A stretch of 64,000 nt of DNA from Paracoccus aminophilus JCM 7686 (lineage in GTDB: Bacteria; Pseudomonadota; Alphaproteobacteria; Rhodobacterales; Rhodobacteraceae). Made by a program: the position numbers and the translations under genes. The stretch lies in contig NC_022041.1 of NCBI RefSeq assembly GCF_000444995.1, positions 1,710,001-1,774,000 of the forward strand, given 5' to 3'. Below the pieces are notes generated by a model. The model was not told the DNA's origin. It saw only the letters and a program-made list of their open reading frames with translations, and did not search any database. Below, one piece after another: positions 35,011 through 44,109 of the stretch; position 1 is the first letter of the stretch, and the number at the start of each line of letters is the position of its first letter.

Positions 35011-35949
35011 ATGGGGTTCATTCTCAAACGACTGATTTCGGCCTTACCGGTGGTGCCGATTGTCGCCGTCGTGATCTTCCTGCTGATCCACGCAGGCGGC
35101 AGCGATCCGGCCCGGATCCTTGCCGGTGACACCGCAACCGAGGCCTCGGTCGAAGCCTTGCGTCGCCATCTTGCCCTTGATCGCCCCCTTGGCGAACAGT
35201 TCCTTGCCTGGCTGGTGCAGCTCGGCAAGGGAGACCTCGGCACCTCGATCTTTTACCAACGCCCGGTAGCCGAGATCATTCTGGGTCGGACCGGGGCCAC
35301 AGCGGCCTTGGCGCTGTCGGCGATCTTCCTGTCGGTCCTGATCGGCGTGCCCGCCGGGGCCTATGCCGCGATGCGGCTGGGCAAGCCCGTCGATAAAGCC
35401 GTGACCTTCTTTTCGGCCCTTGGCTTTTCGATGCCGATTTTCCTTGTCGCCTATTCGATGGTCTATCTGTTCTCGCTCAAACTCGGCTGGTTGCCCGCGC
35501 AAGGCTATGCGCCGCCAAGCAACGGGCTCTGGGCCTTTGTGCGCTCGCTGGCTTTGCCCGCGCTCACGCTCTCGATCTTCAATATCGCGCTTTTTGCCCG
35601 CGTCAGCCGCGCGACGGTCTCGGATATGCTCAAGCAGGACTTCATCCGCACCGCCGCCGCGAAGGGCGCCTCGCCCCGCCGCATCCTGTTCGTCCATGCG
35701 ATGCGCGCCGCAGCCGTGCCCATCGTGACGCTGATCGGCACGACCTTCGCCGGGCTGATCGGAGGCGTGGTCGTGACCGAAAGCCTCTTCAATATCCCCG
35801 GCCTTGGCCGCCTTGTGACCGAGGCGATCCTGAAGCGCGACTTTCCCATCATACAAGGGCTCGTCCTGATGACGTCCGTTCTTTATGTGATGATCAACCT
35901 TTGCATTGATCTGATCTGCGCAGCCCTTGACCCGAGGCTGGCCCGATGA
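35011..35949 (+). CDS. Peptide ABC transporter permease (DppB type)
   Basis: The 312-residue inner-membrane protein has the DppB-typical N-terminal MGFILKRLISALPVVPIVAV, about six membrane segments, and the permease loop RTAAAKGASPRRILFVHAMR. AAGGGGG precedes the ATG. It overlaps the next permease gene by an ATGA. Confidence 0.93.
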   Translation: MGFILKRLISALPVVPIVAVVIFLLIHAGGSDPARILAGDTATEASVEALRRHLALDRPLGEQFLAWLVQLGKGDLGTSIFYQRPVAEIILGRTGATAALALSAIFLSVLIGVPAGAYAAMRLGKPVDKAVTFFSALGFSMPIFLVAYSMVYLFSLKLGWLPAQGYAPPSNGLWAFVRSLALPALTLSIFNIALFARVSRATVSDMLKQDFIRTAAAKGASPRRILFVHAMRAAAVPIVTLIGTTFAGLIGGVVVTESLFNIPGLGRLVTEAILKRDFPIIQGLVLMTSVLYVMINLCIDLICAALDPRLAR

Positions 35950-36791
35950 GCGCGCAAACCCGAAACTGGCCGCGCGCCATGGTCAGCGACCCCTTGACGG
36001 CGGCGGCGCTGTTGATCCTGACCACGCTGGTCCTGCTTGCCGCCGCCGCCCCGTGGATTTCCCCCGTCGATCCGACTTTCGTCGACGCCACCGCCCGGCT
36101 GCGTCCGCCCTCGGCCGAGCACTGGCTGGGGACGGATCGGGTGGGCCGCGACATCTTGTCCCGAGCACTTCATGGCGCGCGGATCTCGCTGTCGGTCGGT
36201 GCGCTGGTCACGGTCGTGGCCTTGTCGATCGGCGTGACGCTTGGCCTGCTCGCGGGCTATGTCCGGATGCTCGACGGCATCATCATGCGCGTCATGGACG
36301 GGCTGATGGCGATCCCCTCGGTCCTTCTGGGCGTCGCCGCACTGATGGCCTTTGGCAGCACCCCGCAGGCCTTGGTTCTAGCGATCACCCTGCCGACCCT
36401 GCCCGAGATCGCGCGATTGAGCCGCAGCCTTGCCCTGACCATCCGCACCGAGCCCTTCATCGAGGCAGCCGTCATGGCGGGCACGCGCACGCCCATGCTG
36501 CTCTGGCGCCACATCCTGCCCAATGCCGCAGCCCCGCTGATCGTTCTGGCAAGCTATGTCTGCGCCTCTGCCATCATCGTCGAGGCGGTGCTGAGCTTTC
36601 TCGGGATCGGCACGCCCTCGGAACAGGCAAGCTGGGGCAATATGATTGCGGAAGGCCGCAGCTCGTTTCAGCGCGCGCCTTGGGTGGTTTTCGTGCCGAG
36701 CATCCTGCTTGCGCTGACCGTTCTTTCCATCAATCTGATCGGCGACCGCCTGCGCGATGTGACCGATCCTCTGCGTCTGGGAGGCCGGTGA
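35946..36791 (+). CDS. Peptide ABC transporter permease (DppC type)
   Basis: The 281-residue permease has the DppC hallmark HWLGTDRVGRDILSR near residue 60, about six membrane segments and a loop with EAAVMAGTRTPMLLWRHILP. It partners the DppB-type protein. The stop overlaps the start of the fused ATPase by one base. Confidence 0.93.
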   Translation: MSAQTRNWPRAMVSDPLTAAALLILTTLVLLAAAAPWISPVDPTFVDATARLRPPSAEHWLGTDRVGRDILSRALHGARISLSVGALVTVVALSIGVTLGLLAGYVRMLDGIIMRVMDGLMAIPSVLLGVAALMAFGSTPQALVLAITLPTLPEIARLSRSLALTIRTEPFIEAAVMAGTRTPMLLWRHILPNAAAPLIVLASYVCASAIIVEAVLSFLGIGTPSEQASWGNMIAEGRSSFQRAPWVVFVPSILLALTVLSINLIGDRLRDVTDPLRLGGR

Positions 36792-38410
36792 TGACCATGG
36801 CACATGCACTTGCGTCGAACGCGGCCCCGCTTGCACCCGTCCTCAGCCTGCGCGGCGTCACCATCGCTCTGCCCGAGGGCGCGGACCGTCCCCATGCGGT
36901 CGAGGAAATCAGCTTCGATCTCGCGCCCGGCGAAATCCTCTGCGTCGTCGGCGAATCCGGTTCGGGCAAATCCGCGACCTCTTTTGCTGTGATGAACCTT
37001 CTGGCGCGGGGCATGAATGTCACCTCAGGGCAGATCCTGTTCAACGGTGACGATCTTTTGGCCTTGCCGACCGAGGCGCGCCGCAAGCTCTCGGGTCAGG
37101 CGCTTTCGATGATCTTTCAAGAGCCGATGACCGCGCTTAATCCGGTGCAAAGCGTCGGCCAGCAGATCGAGGAAGTGCTGGTCATCCACGAGCCTGGCCT
37201 CTCGCGCGCGGCGCGCCGGGCGCGGATGCTCGAGATGCTGGCCTCGGTGCATCTGCCCGACCCCGCCGCCATCGCCAAGGCGCGTCCGCATCAGATCTCG
37301 GGTGGGCAGCGGCAGCGGGTGATGATCGCGATGGCGCTGATCCTGAACCCCTCGGTGTTGATCGCCGACGAGCCGACGACCGCGCTTGATGTGACCACGC
37401 AAAAGCAGATCCTGAAGCTGATCGACAATCTGCGCCGCGCGAGCGGAGCGGGCGTTCTTTTCATCACCCATGACATCGGCGTGGTGCGCGAAATCGCGGA
37501 TCGGGTCATCGTGATGCGCGGCGGCAAGATCGTCGAGGCAGGCCCCGCCGATCAGGTGCTGAACAACCCGCGCGAGGCCTATACTCAGCAGCTGATCGAC
37601 GCCGTCCCGCCGCTGGAACCGCCTCCGCCCCGCGCCTTGCCCGAAGGTCCAACGCTTCTCGAGATCAACCGCCTTGGCAAAGCTTTTGGTGGCGGCTTTT
37701 GGTCCAGCCGCCGGGTCGATGCCGTTCGCGACATGGATCTGCGCCTCTCGCAAGGCGAGGTGCTCAGCATCGTGGGCGAATCCGGTTCGGGCAAAAGCAC
37801 CTTGGCCCGGATCGTCGCGGGGCTGGTGCCGCCCACGTCGGGCAGCATTGCGCTGGCGCACAGCCCGCATGGCGCATCCAGCCGCAAGCAGCGCGTCCAG
37901 ATGGTCTTTCAAGACCCGAACCGCTCGCTCAATCCGCGCATCCGCATCGGCGCCTCGCTGATCGAGGGGCCGATGAATGCGGGCGTGTCGCGGGCGAAGG
38001 CGCTTGATCGCAGCGCACAGTTGATCGCGCGGGTCGGCCTCGATCCTTCGGCGCTGCAACGCTATCCGCATCAGTTCAGCGGCGGCCAGCGCCAGCGCAT
38101 CTGCATTGCACGGGCCTTGGCGATGGAGCCGGATCTGCTGATCGCCGACGAGGCGGTTTCGGCGCTGGATATGACGGTGCAGAAACAGGTCTTGGAGCTT
38201 TTGTCGGAACTTCAGCGCGAGCTCGGTTTGGGGATGATCTTCATCACCCATGATCTGCGCGTCGCAGCCCAGATCAGCGACAGGATTTGCGTGATGCAGA
38301 AGGGCCAGATTGTCGAACAGGGCCGCGCGGTCGATGTCTTTAACGCGCCCGCCTCGGCCTATACGCGCCAATTGCTCGACGCGATGCCCGGTCGCGGCAC
38401 CGCCGCCTGA
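36791..38410 (+). CDS. Fused double ABC ATP-binding protein (DppD-DppF type)
   Basis: The 539-residue protein contains two complete ABC ATPase domains. The first (about 13-260) has [23 protein letters not shown] and [12 protein letters not shown]. The second (about 285-530) has [24 protein letters not shown] and LIADEAVSALDM. Such head-to-tail fusions replace separate DppD and DppF subunits and are common for peptide and glutathione-type importers (GsiA arrangement). Start fixed by the one-base overlap with the permease. A hairpin follows the stop. Confidence 0.93.
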   Translation: MTMAHALASNAAPLAPVLSLRGVTIALPEGADRPHAVEEISFDLAPGEILCVVGESGSGKSATSFAVMNLLARGMNVTSGQILFNGDDLLALPTEARRKLSGQALSMIFQEPMTALNPVQSVGQQIEEVLVIHEPGLSRAARRARMLEMLASVHLPDPAAIAKARPHQISGGQRQRVMIAMALILNPSVLIADEPTTALDVTTQKQILKLIDNLRRASGAGVLFITHDIGVVREIADRVIVMRGGKIVEAGPADQVLNNPREAYTQQLIDAVPPLEPPPPRALPEGPTLLEINRLGKAFGGGFWSSRRVDAVRDMDLRLSQGEVLSIVGESGSGKSTLARIVAGLVPPTSGSIALAHSPHGASSRKQRVQMVFQDPNRSLNPRIRIGASLIEGPMNAGVSRAKALDRSAQLIARVGLDPSALQRYPHQFSGGQRQRICIARALAMEPDLLIADEAVSALDMTVQKQVLELLSELQRELGLGMIFITHDLRVAAQISDRICVMQKGQIVEQGRAVDVFNAPASAYTRQLLDAMPGRGTAA

Positions 38411-38416
38411 AGATGC

Positions 38417-38443
38417 GGTTGGGCGGGGTTGACCTGCCCAACC
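38417..38443 (+). terminator. Hairpin downstream of the fused ATPase
   Basis: The arms GGTTGGGC and GCCCAACC pair perfectly around an 11-base loop, 6 bases after the stop codon. Only a weak T signal follows, so partial read-through into the aldolase gene is possible. Confidence 0.45.
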
Positions 38444-38596
38444 CTTGGCACAGCTTTCGTGATCCTCTGACCTCTGCCGGGCAACCGGCGGATCGCGCTT
38501 GGCCGCAGGTCAGGGCCTGAAAGCGGCGCCACCCCGAATATCCGCGGACGCCCCCAAGCGCCCACAACCAACACCCCAATCGCGGCGGAGACCCCT

Positions 38597-39760
38597 ATGA
38601 ACGCGCCCACAGATTTCGACCGGCTGGAGATCGGCTATGACATTCCCGCGCGTCCGGGCATGGCCGAGGCCGATATTCAGACGCCCTGTCTGGTGCTTGA
38701 TCTTGATGCGCTCGAGCGCAACATCCGCAAGATGGGCGCTTATATTCGGGCCCATGGAATGCGCCACCGGGCGCATGGCAAGATGCACAAATCGGTCGAT
38801 GTGCTGAAACTGCAAATCGAACTCGGCTGGGCCTGCGGGGTCTGCTGCCAGAAAGTCTCGGAAGCAGAGGCATTCGCGCGCGGCGGCATCACCGATATTC
38901 TGATCTCGAACCAAGTGCGCGATCCGCTTAAAATCGACCGGCTGGCGCGCCTGCCCCAAACGGGGGCGCAGGTGACGATCTGCATCGACGATCTGGCCAA
39001 TGTCGCCGAGCTCTCCGCCGCAACCCAGCGGCATGGCACGGAGCTCGACTGTTTCGTTGAGCTCGATTGCGGCGCGGGGCGCTGCGGGGTCGGCACGCCC
39101 GCCGAGGTGGTCGAGATTGCCAAAGCAATCGCCGCCGCGCCGGGTTTGCGCTTTGCCGGGCTTCAGGCCTATCAGGGCTCGATGCAGCACATCGCAGACC
39201 ATGCCGGGCGCAAGGTCCTGCTTGATGTGGCGATCGCGCAGGTCAAAGAGGTGGTTGCGGCGCTGACGTCCCAAGGTCTTGCGCCCGAAATCGTATCGGG
39301 GGGCGGCACGGGCTCTTATTCCTTCGAGACCAATTCGGGCGTTTATACCGAGCTGCAATGCGGCTCATATGCTTTCATGGATGCTGATTACGGTCGCATT
39401 CTCGATGCCTCTGGCCAGCGCATCGACGCCAGCGAATGGGAGAATGCGCTTTTCCTTCTGACCAGCGTCATGAGCCACGCCAAACCGCATCTGGCGGTTG
39501 TTGATGCGGGATTGAAGGTGCAATCGCTCGACAGCGGTCTGCCGGTCGTTTTTGGTCGGGACGATGTCAAATATATCCAATGCACCGACGAGCATGGCGT
39601 GATCGAGGACCCGCAGACCGTCCTGGCGATCAACGAAAAGCTGCGACTGGTTCCGGGGCATTGCGACCCGACCTGTAACCTGCACGATTGGTATGTCGGC
39701 GTTCGCAATGGCGTGGTCGAGACGCTTTGGCCGGTCTCGGCGCGCGGCAAGGCCTATTAG
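38597..39760 (+). CDS. D-threonine-aldolase-family PLP enzyme, BhcC (3-hydroxy-D-aspartate aldolase)-like
   Basis: The 387-residue enzyme has an alanine-racemase-like barrel with the PLP lysine in HRAHGKMHKSVDV near residue 56-59, the phosphate loop SGGGTGSY, and a C-terminal domain with metal-ligand GHCDPTCNLHDW. It closely resembles what I recall of the Paracoccus BhcC sequence throughout, including the ending WPVSARGKAY. BhcC splits beta-hydroxyaspartate to glycine and glyoxylate. The other bhc genes (bhcA, bhcB, bhcD) are not in the window, so this may be a paralogue acting on another beta-hydroxy-amino acid, perhaps from the imported compound. Confidence 0.82.
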   Translation: MNAPTDFDRLEIGYDIPARPGMAEADIQTPCLVLDLDALERNIRKMGAYIRAHGMRHRAHGKMHKSVDVLKLQIELGWACGVCCQKVSEAEAFARGGITDILISNQVRDPLKIDRLARLPQTGAQVTICIDDLANVAELSAATQRHGTELDCFVELDCGAGRCGVGTPAEVVEIAKAIAAAPGLRFAGLQAYQGSMQHIADHAGRKVLLDVAIAQVKEVVAALTSQGLAPEIVSGGGTGSYSFETNSGVYTELQCGSYAFMDADYGRILDASGQRIDASEWENALFLLTSVMSHAKPHLAVVDAGLKVQSLDSGLPVVFGRDDVKYIQCTDEHGVIEDPQTVLAINEKLRLVPGHCDPTCNLHDWYVGVRNGVVETLWPVSARGKAY

Positions 39761-39789
39761 AGATCGGCGCGGCGCAGGCGGGCGCTTGC

Positions 39790-40698
39790 CTAGCTGCGCC
39801 CGGCCGTGCGCAGCGGGCGGCTCTGGCGCAGGAATTTCAGAAAGGTCAGAACCTCGGCTGAGGTATTGCCGCGCTCCCAAACCGCCGTGATCGGGAGCTT
39901 GTCCTGCATGTCCACCAGCTTTCGCGTTACAAGCCCCGGGCGCGGAATGTCCCCGATGCAGCTTGAATAGATCGCAACCCCCGCCCCGGCGAGCACGAGA
40001 CCAAAGATCCCGTCGCTGCTGGTCGCCTCAAGCGAAATATCGGGAAAGAAGCCGCGCGCGCGGCATTCCGCGAACACCTGTTTGCGAAAGATGATCCAGC
40101 TGTCGCCGGTCCCGAAGACGAATTTCTCGGCCCGCAAATCGCGCAGGGTCAAGGCGTCACGCGCCGCAAGCGGATGTTTATCGGGCAAGATGACGACATA
40201 TTCGTTTTCGTCGAAGGTCAGGCTGCTGGTTTGCGGCTGGTCCCAAACCCCGTAGAGAAAGCCCACGTCGATATGGCGCTGCAAGATCGCCTCATGCTGG
40301 TGAATCGTCGGCATGAAGGTCAGATCGAGATAAAGTTCGGGATGCACGACATTGAATTCCCTTAGGAAATGCGGCAACCCACCGTTGATCGCAAAATCGG
40401 TATAGGCGAGCCGCAACTCACCGCGCACCCCGCGCGCCGCCTTGCGCGCGCGCTCGACCGCGAGATCGATCTGAGCGGTTACCGAAGAGATCCCCTCAAG
40501 AAACACCCGCCCCGCCTCGGTCAGCTCGACCCGCCGGGTCGAGCGCACCAGAAGCGGCGCGCCGATATGCTCTTCGAGCTGCTGGATCGTCTTGGTGAGC
40601 GCGGGCTGTGCGATGCGCAGACTTTCCGACGCGCGCCGGTAATGCAGCTCTCGTCCCAGCGCGGCGAAGGCCCGCATATGGCGCAGATCAAGGCTCAT
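39790..40698 (-). CDS. LysR-family transcriptional regulator
   Basis: The 302-residue protein is read from MSLDLRHM at 40698, which has GAAGG 8 bases upstream; an in-frame ATG 18 bases earlier is an alternative. The helix-turn-helix is HYRRASESLRIAQPALTKTI and the effector domain contains FKVG-like and FGLVLAGAGVAIY segments. It is convergent with the aldolase gene and divergent from the MHS transporter. A dyad 33 bases upstream is its likely site. Confidence 0.9.
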   Translation of the reverse strand: MSLDLRHMRAFAALGRELHYRRASESLRIAQPALTKTIQQLEEHIGAPLLVRSTRRVELTEAGRVFLEGISSVTAQIDLAVERARKAARGVRGELRLAYTDFAINGGLPHFLREFNVVHPELYLDLTFMPTIHQHEAILQRHIDVGFLYGVWDQPQTSSLTFDENEYVVILPDKHPLAARDALTLRDLRAEKFVFGTGDSWIIFRKQVFAECRARGFFPDISLEATSSDGIFGLVLAGAGVAIYSSCIGDIPRPGLVTRKLVDMQDKLPITAVWERGNTSAEVLTFLKFLRQSRPLRTAGRS

Positions 40699-40730
40699 GG
40701 CGGCACCTTCATTCATTCCCTTTGATTATC

Positions 40731-40751
40731 AATATTGCACAAACCAATATT
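40731..40751. promoter_or_regulatory. LysR-type inverted repeat (AATATTG ... CAATATT)
   Basis: The arms AATATTG and CAATATT are perfectly complementary with a 7-base spacer, just upstream of the LysR start. The remaining about 300 bases to the MHS transporter gene contain no gene that I can support; the transporter start has AAAGGA upstream. Confidence 0.55.
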
Positions 40752-41048
40752 TCACAACGCAAGCATTTGCGCGGATCATCAGAGACCACAGGCCGCAGAG
40801 CCTGACCACAGAAGACCAAAAACGTTTCAGGGAGGATTGGCATGACAGGCCATTATGGCTCGCGGTGCAAGGTGCACAGGCAATCGAGATATCGCGCATC
40901 ACCATCCCGGACGGACTGAGACCGGCGCCCGAGAGCCCCTCTCTCGGCGCGACAGACAGCGACCGGCTGCGGCCAATCGGCACGCGGCAGCGGGTAGGCC
41001 CCGCCCGATCCGGATCGCTGGTCCCATCATCACTCGAAAGGATCAGAC

Positions 41049-42407
41049 ATGACTGCAAGTCCAGAGGATCAGACCTCTCCGACCACACTTCGCAAAGTCA
41101 TCCGCGCAGCAGCCATGGGCAATTATGTCGAATGGTTCGATTTCGCCGTCTACGGCTTTCTTGCCACGACGATTGCCAATCAGTTTTTCCCCAGCGAGAG
41201 CGTCAGCCTTGGCCTCTTGAAGACCTTCGGCGTCTTTGCCGTGGCCTTTGCCATGCGCCCGCTCGGAGGCATGTTCTTTGGCGTCTTGGGCGACCGGATC
41301 GGGCGCAAGCAGATCCTGTCGCTCACCATCTTGCTGATGGCAGGCGCGACGACACTTATCGGGCTTTTGCCGACACACGCCAGCATCGGCATCGCCGCGC
41401 CGATCCTGCTGACCGTGCTGCGCTGCCTTCAGGGCTTTTCGGCGGGCGGCGAATATGCCGGCTCCATCGCTTATGTCATGGAGCATTCCCCGCGCGACAA
41501 GCGGGGCTGGTATGGCAGCTTCATCCCGGTTTCGACCTTCAGCGCCTTCGCTTCGGCAGCCGCTCTGGTCTTCTTGCTTGAACACAGCCTCTCGGCGGAT
41601 GCGATGGCGAGCTGGGGCTGGCGTGTGCCCTTCCTGATCGCGGCACCGCTGGGGCTGATCGGGATCTATCTGCGCCTGCGCATGGAGGAGACCCCGGTCT
41701 TCAAGGCGCTGGCCGCCGAGGACAACACCCATGCCCATTCGCCCTTGCGTGAAACCCTGCAAAGCCAGAGCCGCCTGATCCTGCGCCTTGGCGCCTTCAT
41801 CTCGCTGACCGCGCTGTCGTTTTACATGTTCACCACCTATTTCGCGACCTATCTGCAGGTCGTCGGCGGGCTCTCCCGTCCGAGCGCGCTGCTGGTCACC
41901 CTGACCGCTCTGGTCTTCGCCGCGGCCTTTTGCCCGCTGGCAGGCAAGCTTTCGGATCGCTTTGGTCGGCGCAAGACGATCATGTTCGTCTGTGGCTGGC
42001 TTCTGGTGATGGTGATCCCCGCCTTCGCGCTGGCCAGTTCCGGTCAATTGCTGCTGGCAATCCCGGGGGTGATCCTGCTCGCGATCGGCGCCTTGACCGC
42101 CAATGTCGTGACGGCAGCCCTGATGAGCGAGACCTTCCCGACCCGCACCCGCTACACGGCCTCGGCATTCACCTACAATATGTCCTACACGCTCTTTGGC
42201 GGTACCGCACCCCTGATGGCGACCTGGCTGATCAACGCGACCGACAACAACCTCTCTCCGGCGATCTATCTGATGGCGGTCGCGGTTCTGGCAGCGGCGG
42301 GCGGCCTGATGCTGCGCGAGACCTCGCGGATCTCGCTGGTCGATGAGGTCGAGGACAATTCGGCCAGCCAAACCGCGCCTTATTCCATGCAGCGCTCGGC
42401 ACGCTAG
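41049..42407 (+). CDS. MFS transporter, metabolite:H+ symporter (MHS, ProP-like) family
   Basis: The 452-residue inner-membrane protein has about 12 membrane segments. The MHS signature is visible at the N-terminus (GNYVEWFDFAVYGFLA), then RPLGGMFFGVLGDRIGRK (loop 2-3 motif) and CLQGFSAGGEYAGSIAYVME. Members import betaine, proline, shikimate, dicarboxylates and similar compounds. It is followed by the V4R protein and M19 dipeptidase genes, suggesting a betaine or methylated-glycine-like substrate. Confidence 0.9.
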   Translation: MTASPEDQTSPTTLRKVIRAAAMGNYVEWFDFAVYGFLATTIANQFFPSESVSLGLLKTFGVFAVAFAMRPLGGMFFGVLGDRIGRKQILSLTILLMAGATTLIGLLPTHASIGIAAPILLTVLRCLQGFSAGGEYAGSIAYVMEHSPRDKRGWYGSFIPVSTFSAFASAAALVFLLEHSLSADAMASWGWRVPFLIAAPLGLIGIYLRLRMEETPVFKALAAEDNTHAHSPLRETLQSQSRLILRLGAFISLTALSFYMFTTYFATYLQVVGGLSRPSALLVTLTALVFAAAFCPLAGKLSDRFGRRKTIMFVCGWLLVMVIPAFALASSGQLLLAIPGVILLAIGALTANVVTAALMSETFPTRTRYTASAFTYNMSYTLFGGTAPLMATWLINATDNNLSPAIYLMAVAVLAAAGGLMLRETSRISLVDEVEDNSASQTAPYSMQRSAR

Positions 42408-42489
42408 CGCGCTGTTCTTCCCGGCCGGATCACGCGACCGAACTCCCGGCTGGGAAGGCTCCCCCTCCCCCAATCAGAAGGAAGATCCC

Positions 42490-43023
42490 ATGCAACCCGC
42501 TGTTGAAATCGAGGTTGACGAGGCAAGCGGCATCTGGCGCACCGACGGTCTGCCCATGGTCTATGTGCCGCGCCATTTCATGGTGAATATGCACCGCGAA
42601 ATCGAGACCACCCTTGGCCGCGAGACCTATGCGGCGGTGCTCGACCGCTCTGGCGCGAAATCGGCGCGGCATTGGTGCCAGCGTCAGGCCGATCTGCTCG
42701 GCACCGATGAGCGCGAGGTTTTCGAGCATTATCTGCGCCGCCTCTCGGAGCGCGGCTGGGGCCGCTTCACCATCGAGGCGCTGGATCTCGAGCGGCTGAC
42801 GGCAGAGATCACCTTGCGAGACTCGATCTATGTCCTTGAAAGCGACGGCGCGGCCAAGGCGCCGGTCTGCTATATCTTCGAGGGTTTCCTCATCGGCGCG
42901 ATGCAGTTCATCTGCGACGCGCAGGGCGTCACGCCCGGTGAAATCACCTGTCGCGAAACCCAATGCGCGGCCATGGGCGCAACCGAGTGCCGCTTCGAGC
43001 TGAGCTGCCATCCGGCGGCCTGA
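42490..43023 (+). CDS. V4R/DUF5943-type small-molecule-binding protein
   Basis: The 177-residue protein starts at MQPAVEIEV, with AGAAGGAAG upstream. The C-terminal part has the cysteine pattern of 4-vinyl-reductase (V4R) domains: GEITCRETQCAAMGATECRF. In Pseudomonas a protein of this type lies between an M19 dipeptidase and dimethylglycine demethylase genes, as I recall. Here it is again directly upstream of an M19 dipeptidase, which supports a shared role, possibly sensing or handling a methylated amino compound. The activity is unknown. Confidence 0.75.
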   Translation: MQPAVEIEVDEASGIWRTDGLPMVYVPRHFMVNMHREIETTLGRETYAAVLDRSGAKSARHWCQRQADLLGTDEREVFEHYLRRLSERGWGRFTIEALDLERLTAEITLRDSIYVLESDGAAKAPVCYIFEGFLIGAMQFICDAQGVTPGEITCRETQCAAMGATECRFELSCHPAA

Positions 43024-43125
43024 GCCGGGGCCTCAGGCCCTTCGCGTCCCATCCCTTCAGCACCCCTGACCACCCTGCCCGCCCTGTCGCGGCGCGGCCC
43101 CCTTTGTCACGAATTGGAAGACATC

Positions 43126-44109
43126 ATGAAAGACAATGCCACCCGGCTTTATGAAAGCGCGATCGTCATCGACGGGCTCATCATCTCGAAATGGAGCGGC
43201 CCGCTTTTCGCCGAAATGCAAAAGGCCGGTCTGACGGCGGCGAATTGCACCTGCAGCGTCTGGGAAAACTTCAGCGAAACCGTCGCCAATATCGCGCAGT
43301 GGAACGGCTGGTTTCGCGAGCATGGCGATCACATCGTCAAAGCGACCAGCGTTGCCGACATCCGCAACGCCAAGGCGGCTGGCAAGACCGCGGTCATCCT
43401 TGGTATGCAAAACACCTCGGCCTTCGAGGACAAGATCAGCTATGTCGAGATCCTCAAGACCCTGGGCGTCGGCATTGCCCAGATGACCTATAACACCCAG
43501 AACTGGGTCGGCAGCGGCTGCTATGAAAGCCGCGACAGCGGTCTTTCGGATTTCGGCCATGATGTCGTGGCCGAGATGAACCGCGTCGGTATGCTCTGCG
43601 ATCTCAGCCATGTCGGGCCGAAAACCTCGCGCGATGTAATCGACGCCTCAACCGCGCCCGTCGCCTATTCGCATTGCCTGCCCTCGGGGCTCAAGACCCA
43701 TCCGCGCAACAAATCCGACGAGGAGCTGCGCTATATCGTTGAAAAGGGCGGCTTTGTCGGCGTCACCATGTTCCCGCCCTTCCTGGCCAAAGGGGTGAAT
43801 GCGGATATCTCGGATTACGTCGCCGCGATGGATTATGTGATCAATCTTGTCGGCGAGGATGCCGTCGGCATCGGCACGGATTTCACCCAAGACTATGGCC
43901 CGGACTTCTTCGACTGGCTCAACCACGACAAGGGCTTTGGCCGCAAGCTGACCTCGTTCGGCGAGATCATCAACCCCGAGGGTTTCCGTCTGGTCCGCGA
44001 TTTCCCCAATATCGCCGATGCGATGAGCCGGGCGGGCTGGGGTGATGCGAAAATCGAAAAGGTGCTCGGATTGAACTGGCTTGCGCTGCTCGATCGGGTC
44101 TGGCGCTAA
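43126..44109 (+). CDS. M19 (renal dipeptidase) family protein, atypical
   Basis: The 327-residue protein starts at MKDNATRL, with GGAAGA upstream. M19 landmarks are GMQNTSAFED (usual metal Glu region changed), DLSHVG, VAYSHCLPS and GIGTDFTQDYGPDF. The first HxD zinc pair normally near the N-terminus is missing; the region reads VIDGLIISKWSG. Such variants occur beside dimethylglycine demethylase genes in pseudomonads. It may hydrolyse a different amide or bind a single metal. The partnership with the V4R protein is conserved. Confidence 0.85.
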   Translation: MKDNATRLYESAIVIDGLIISKWSGPLFAEMQKAGLTAANCTCSVWENFSETVANIAQWNGWFREHGDHIVKATSVADIRNAKAAGKTAVILGMQNTSAFEDKISYVEILKTLGVGIAQMTYNTQNWVGSGCYESRDSGLSDFGHDVVAEMNRVGMLCDLSHVGPKTSRDVIDASTAPVAYSHCLPSGLKTHPRNKSDEELRYIVEKGGFVGVTMFPPFLAKGVNADISDYVAAMDYVINLVGEDAVGIGTDFTQDYGPDFFDWLNHDKGFGRKLTSFGEIINPEGFRLVRDFPNIADAMSRAGWGDAKIEKVLGLNWLALLDRVWR

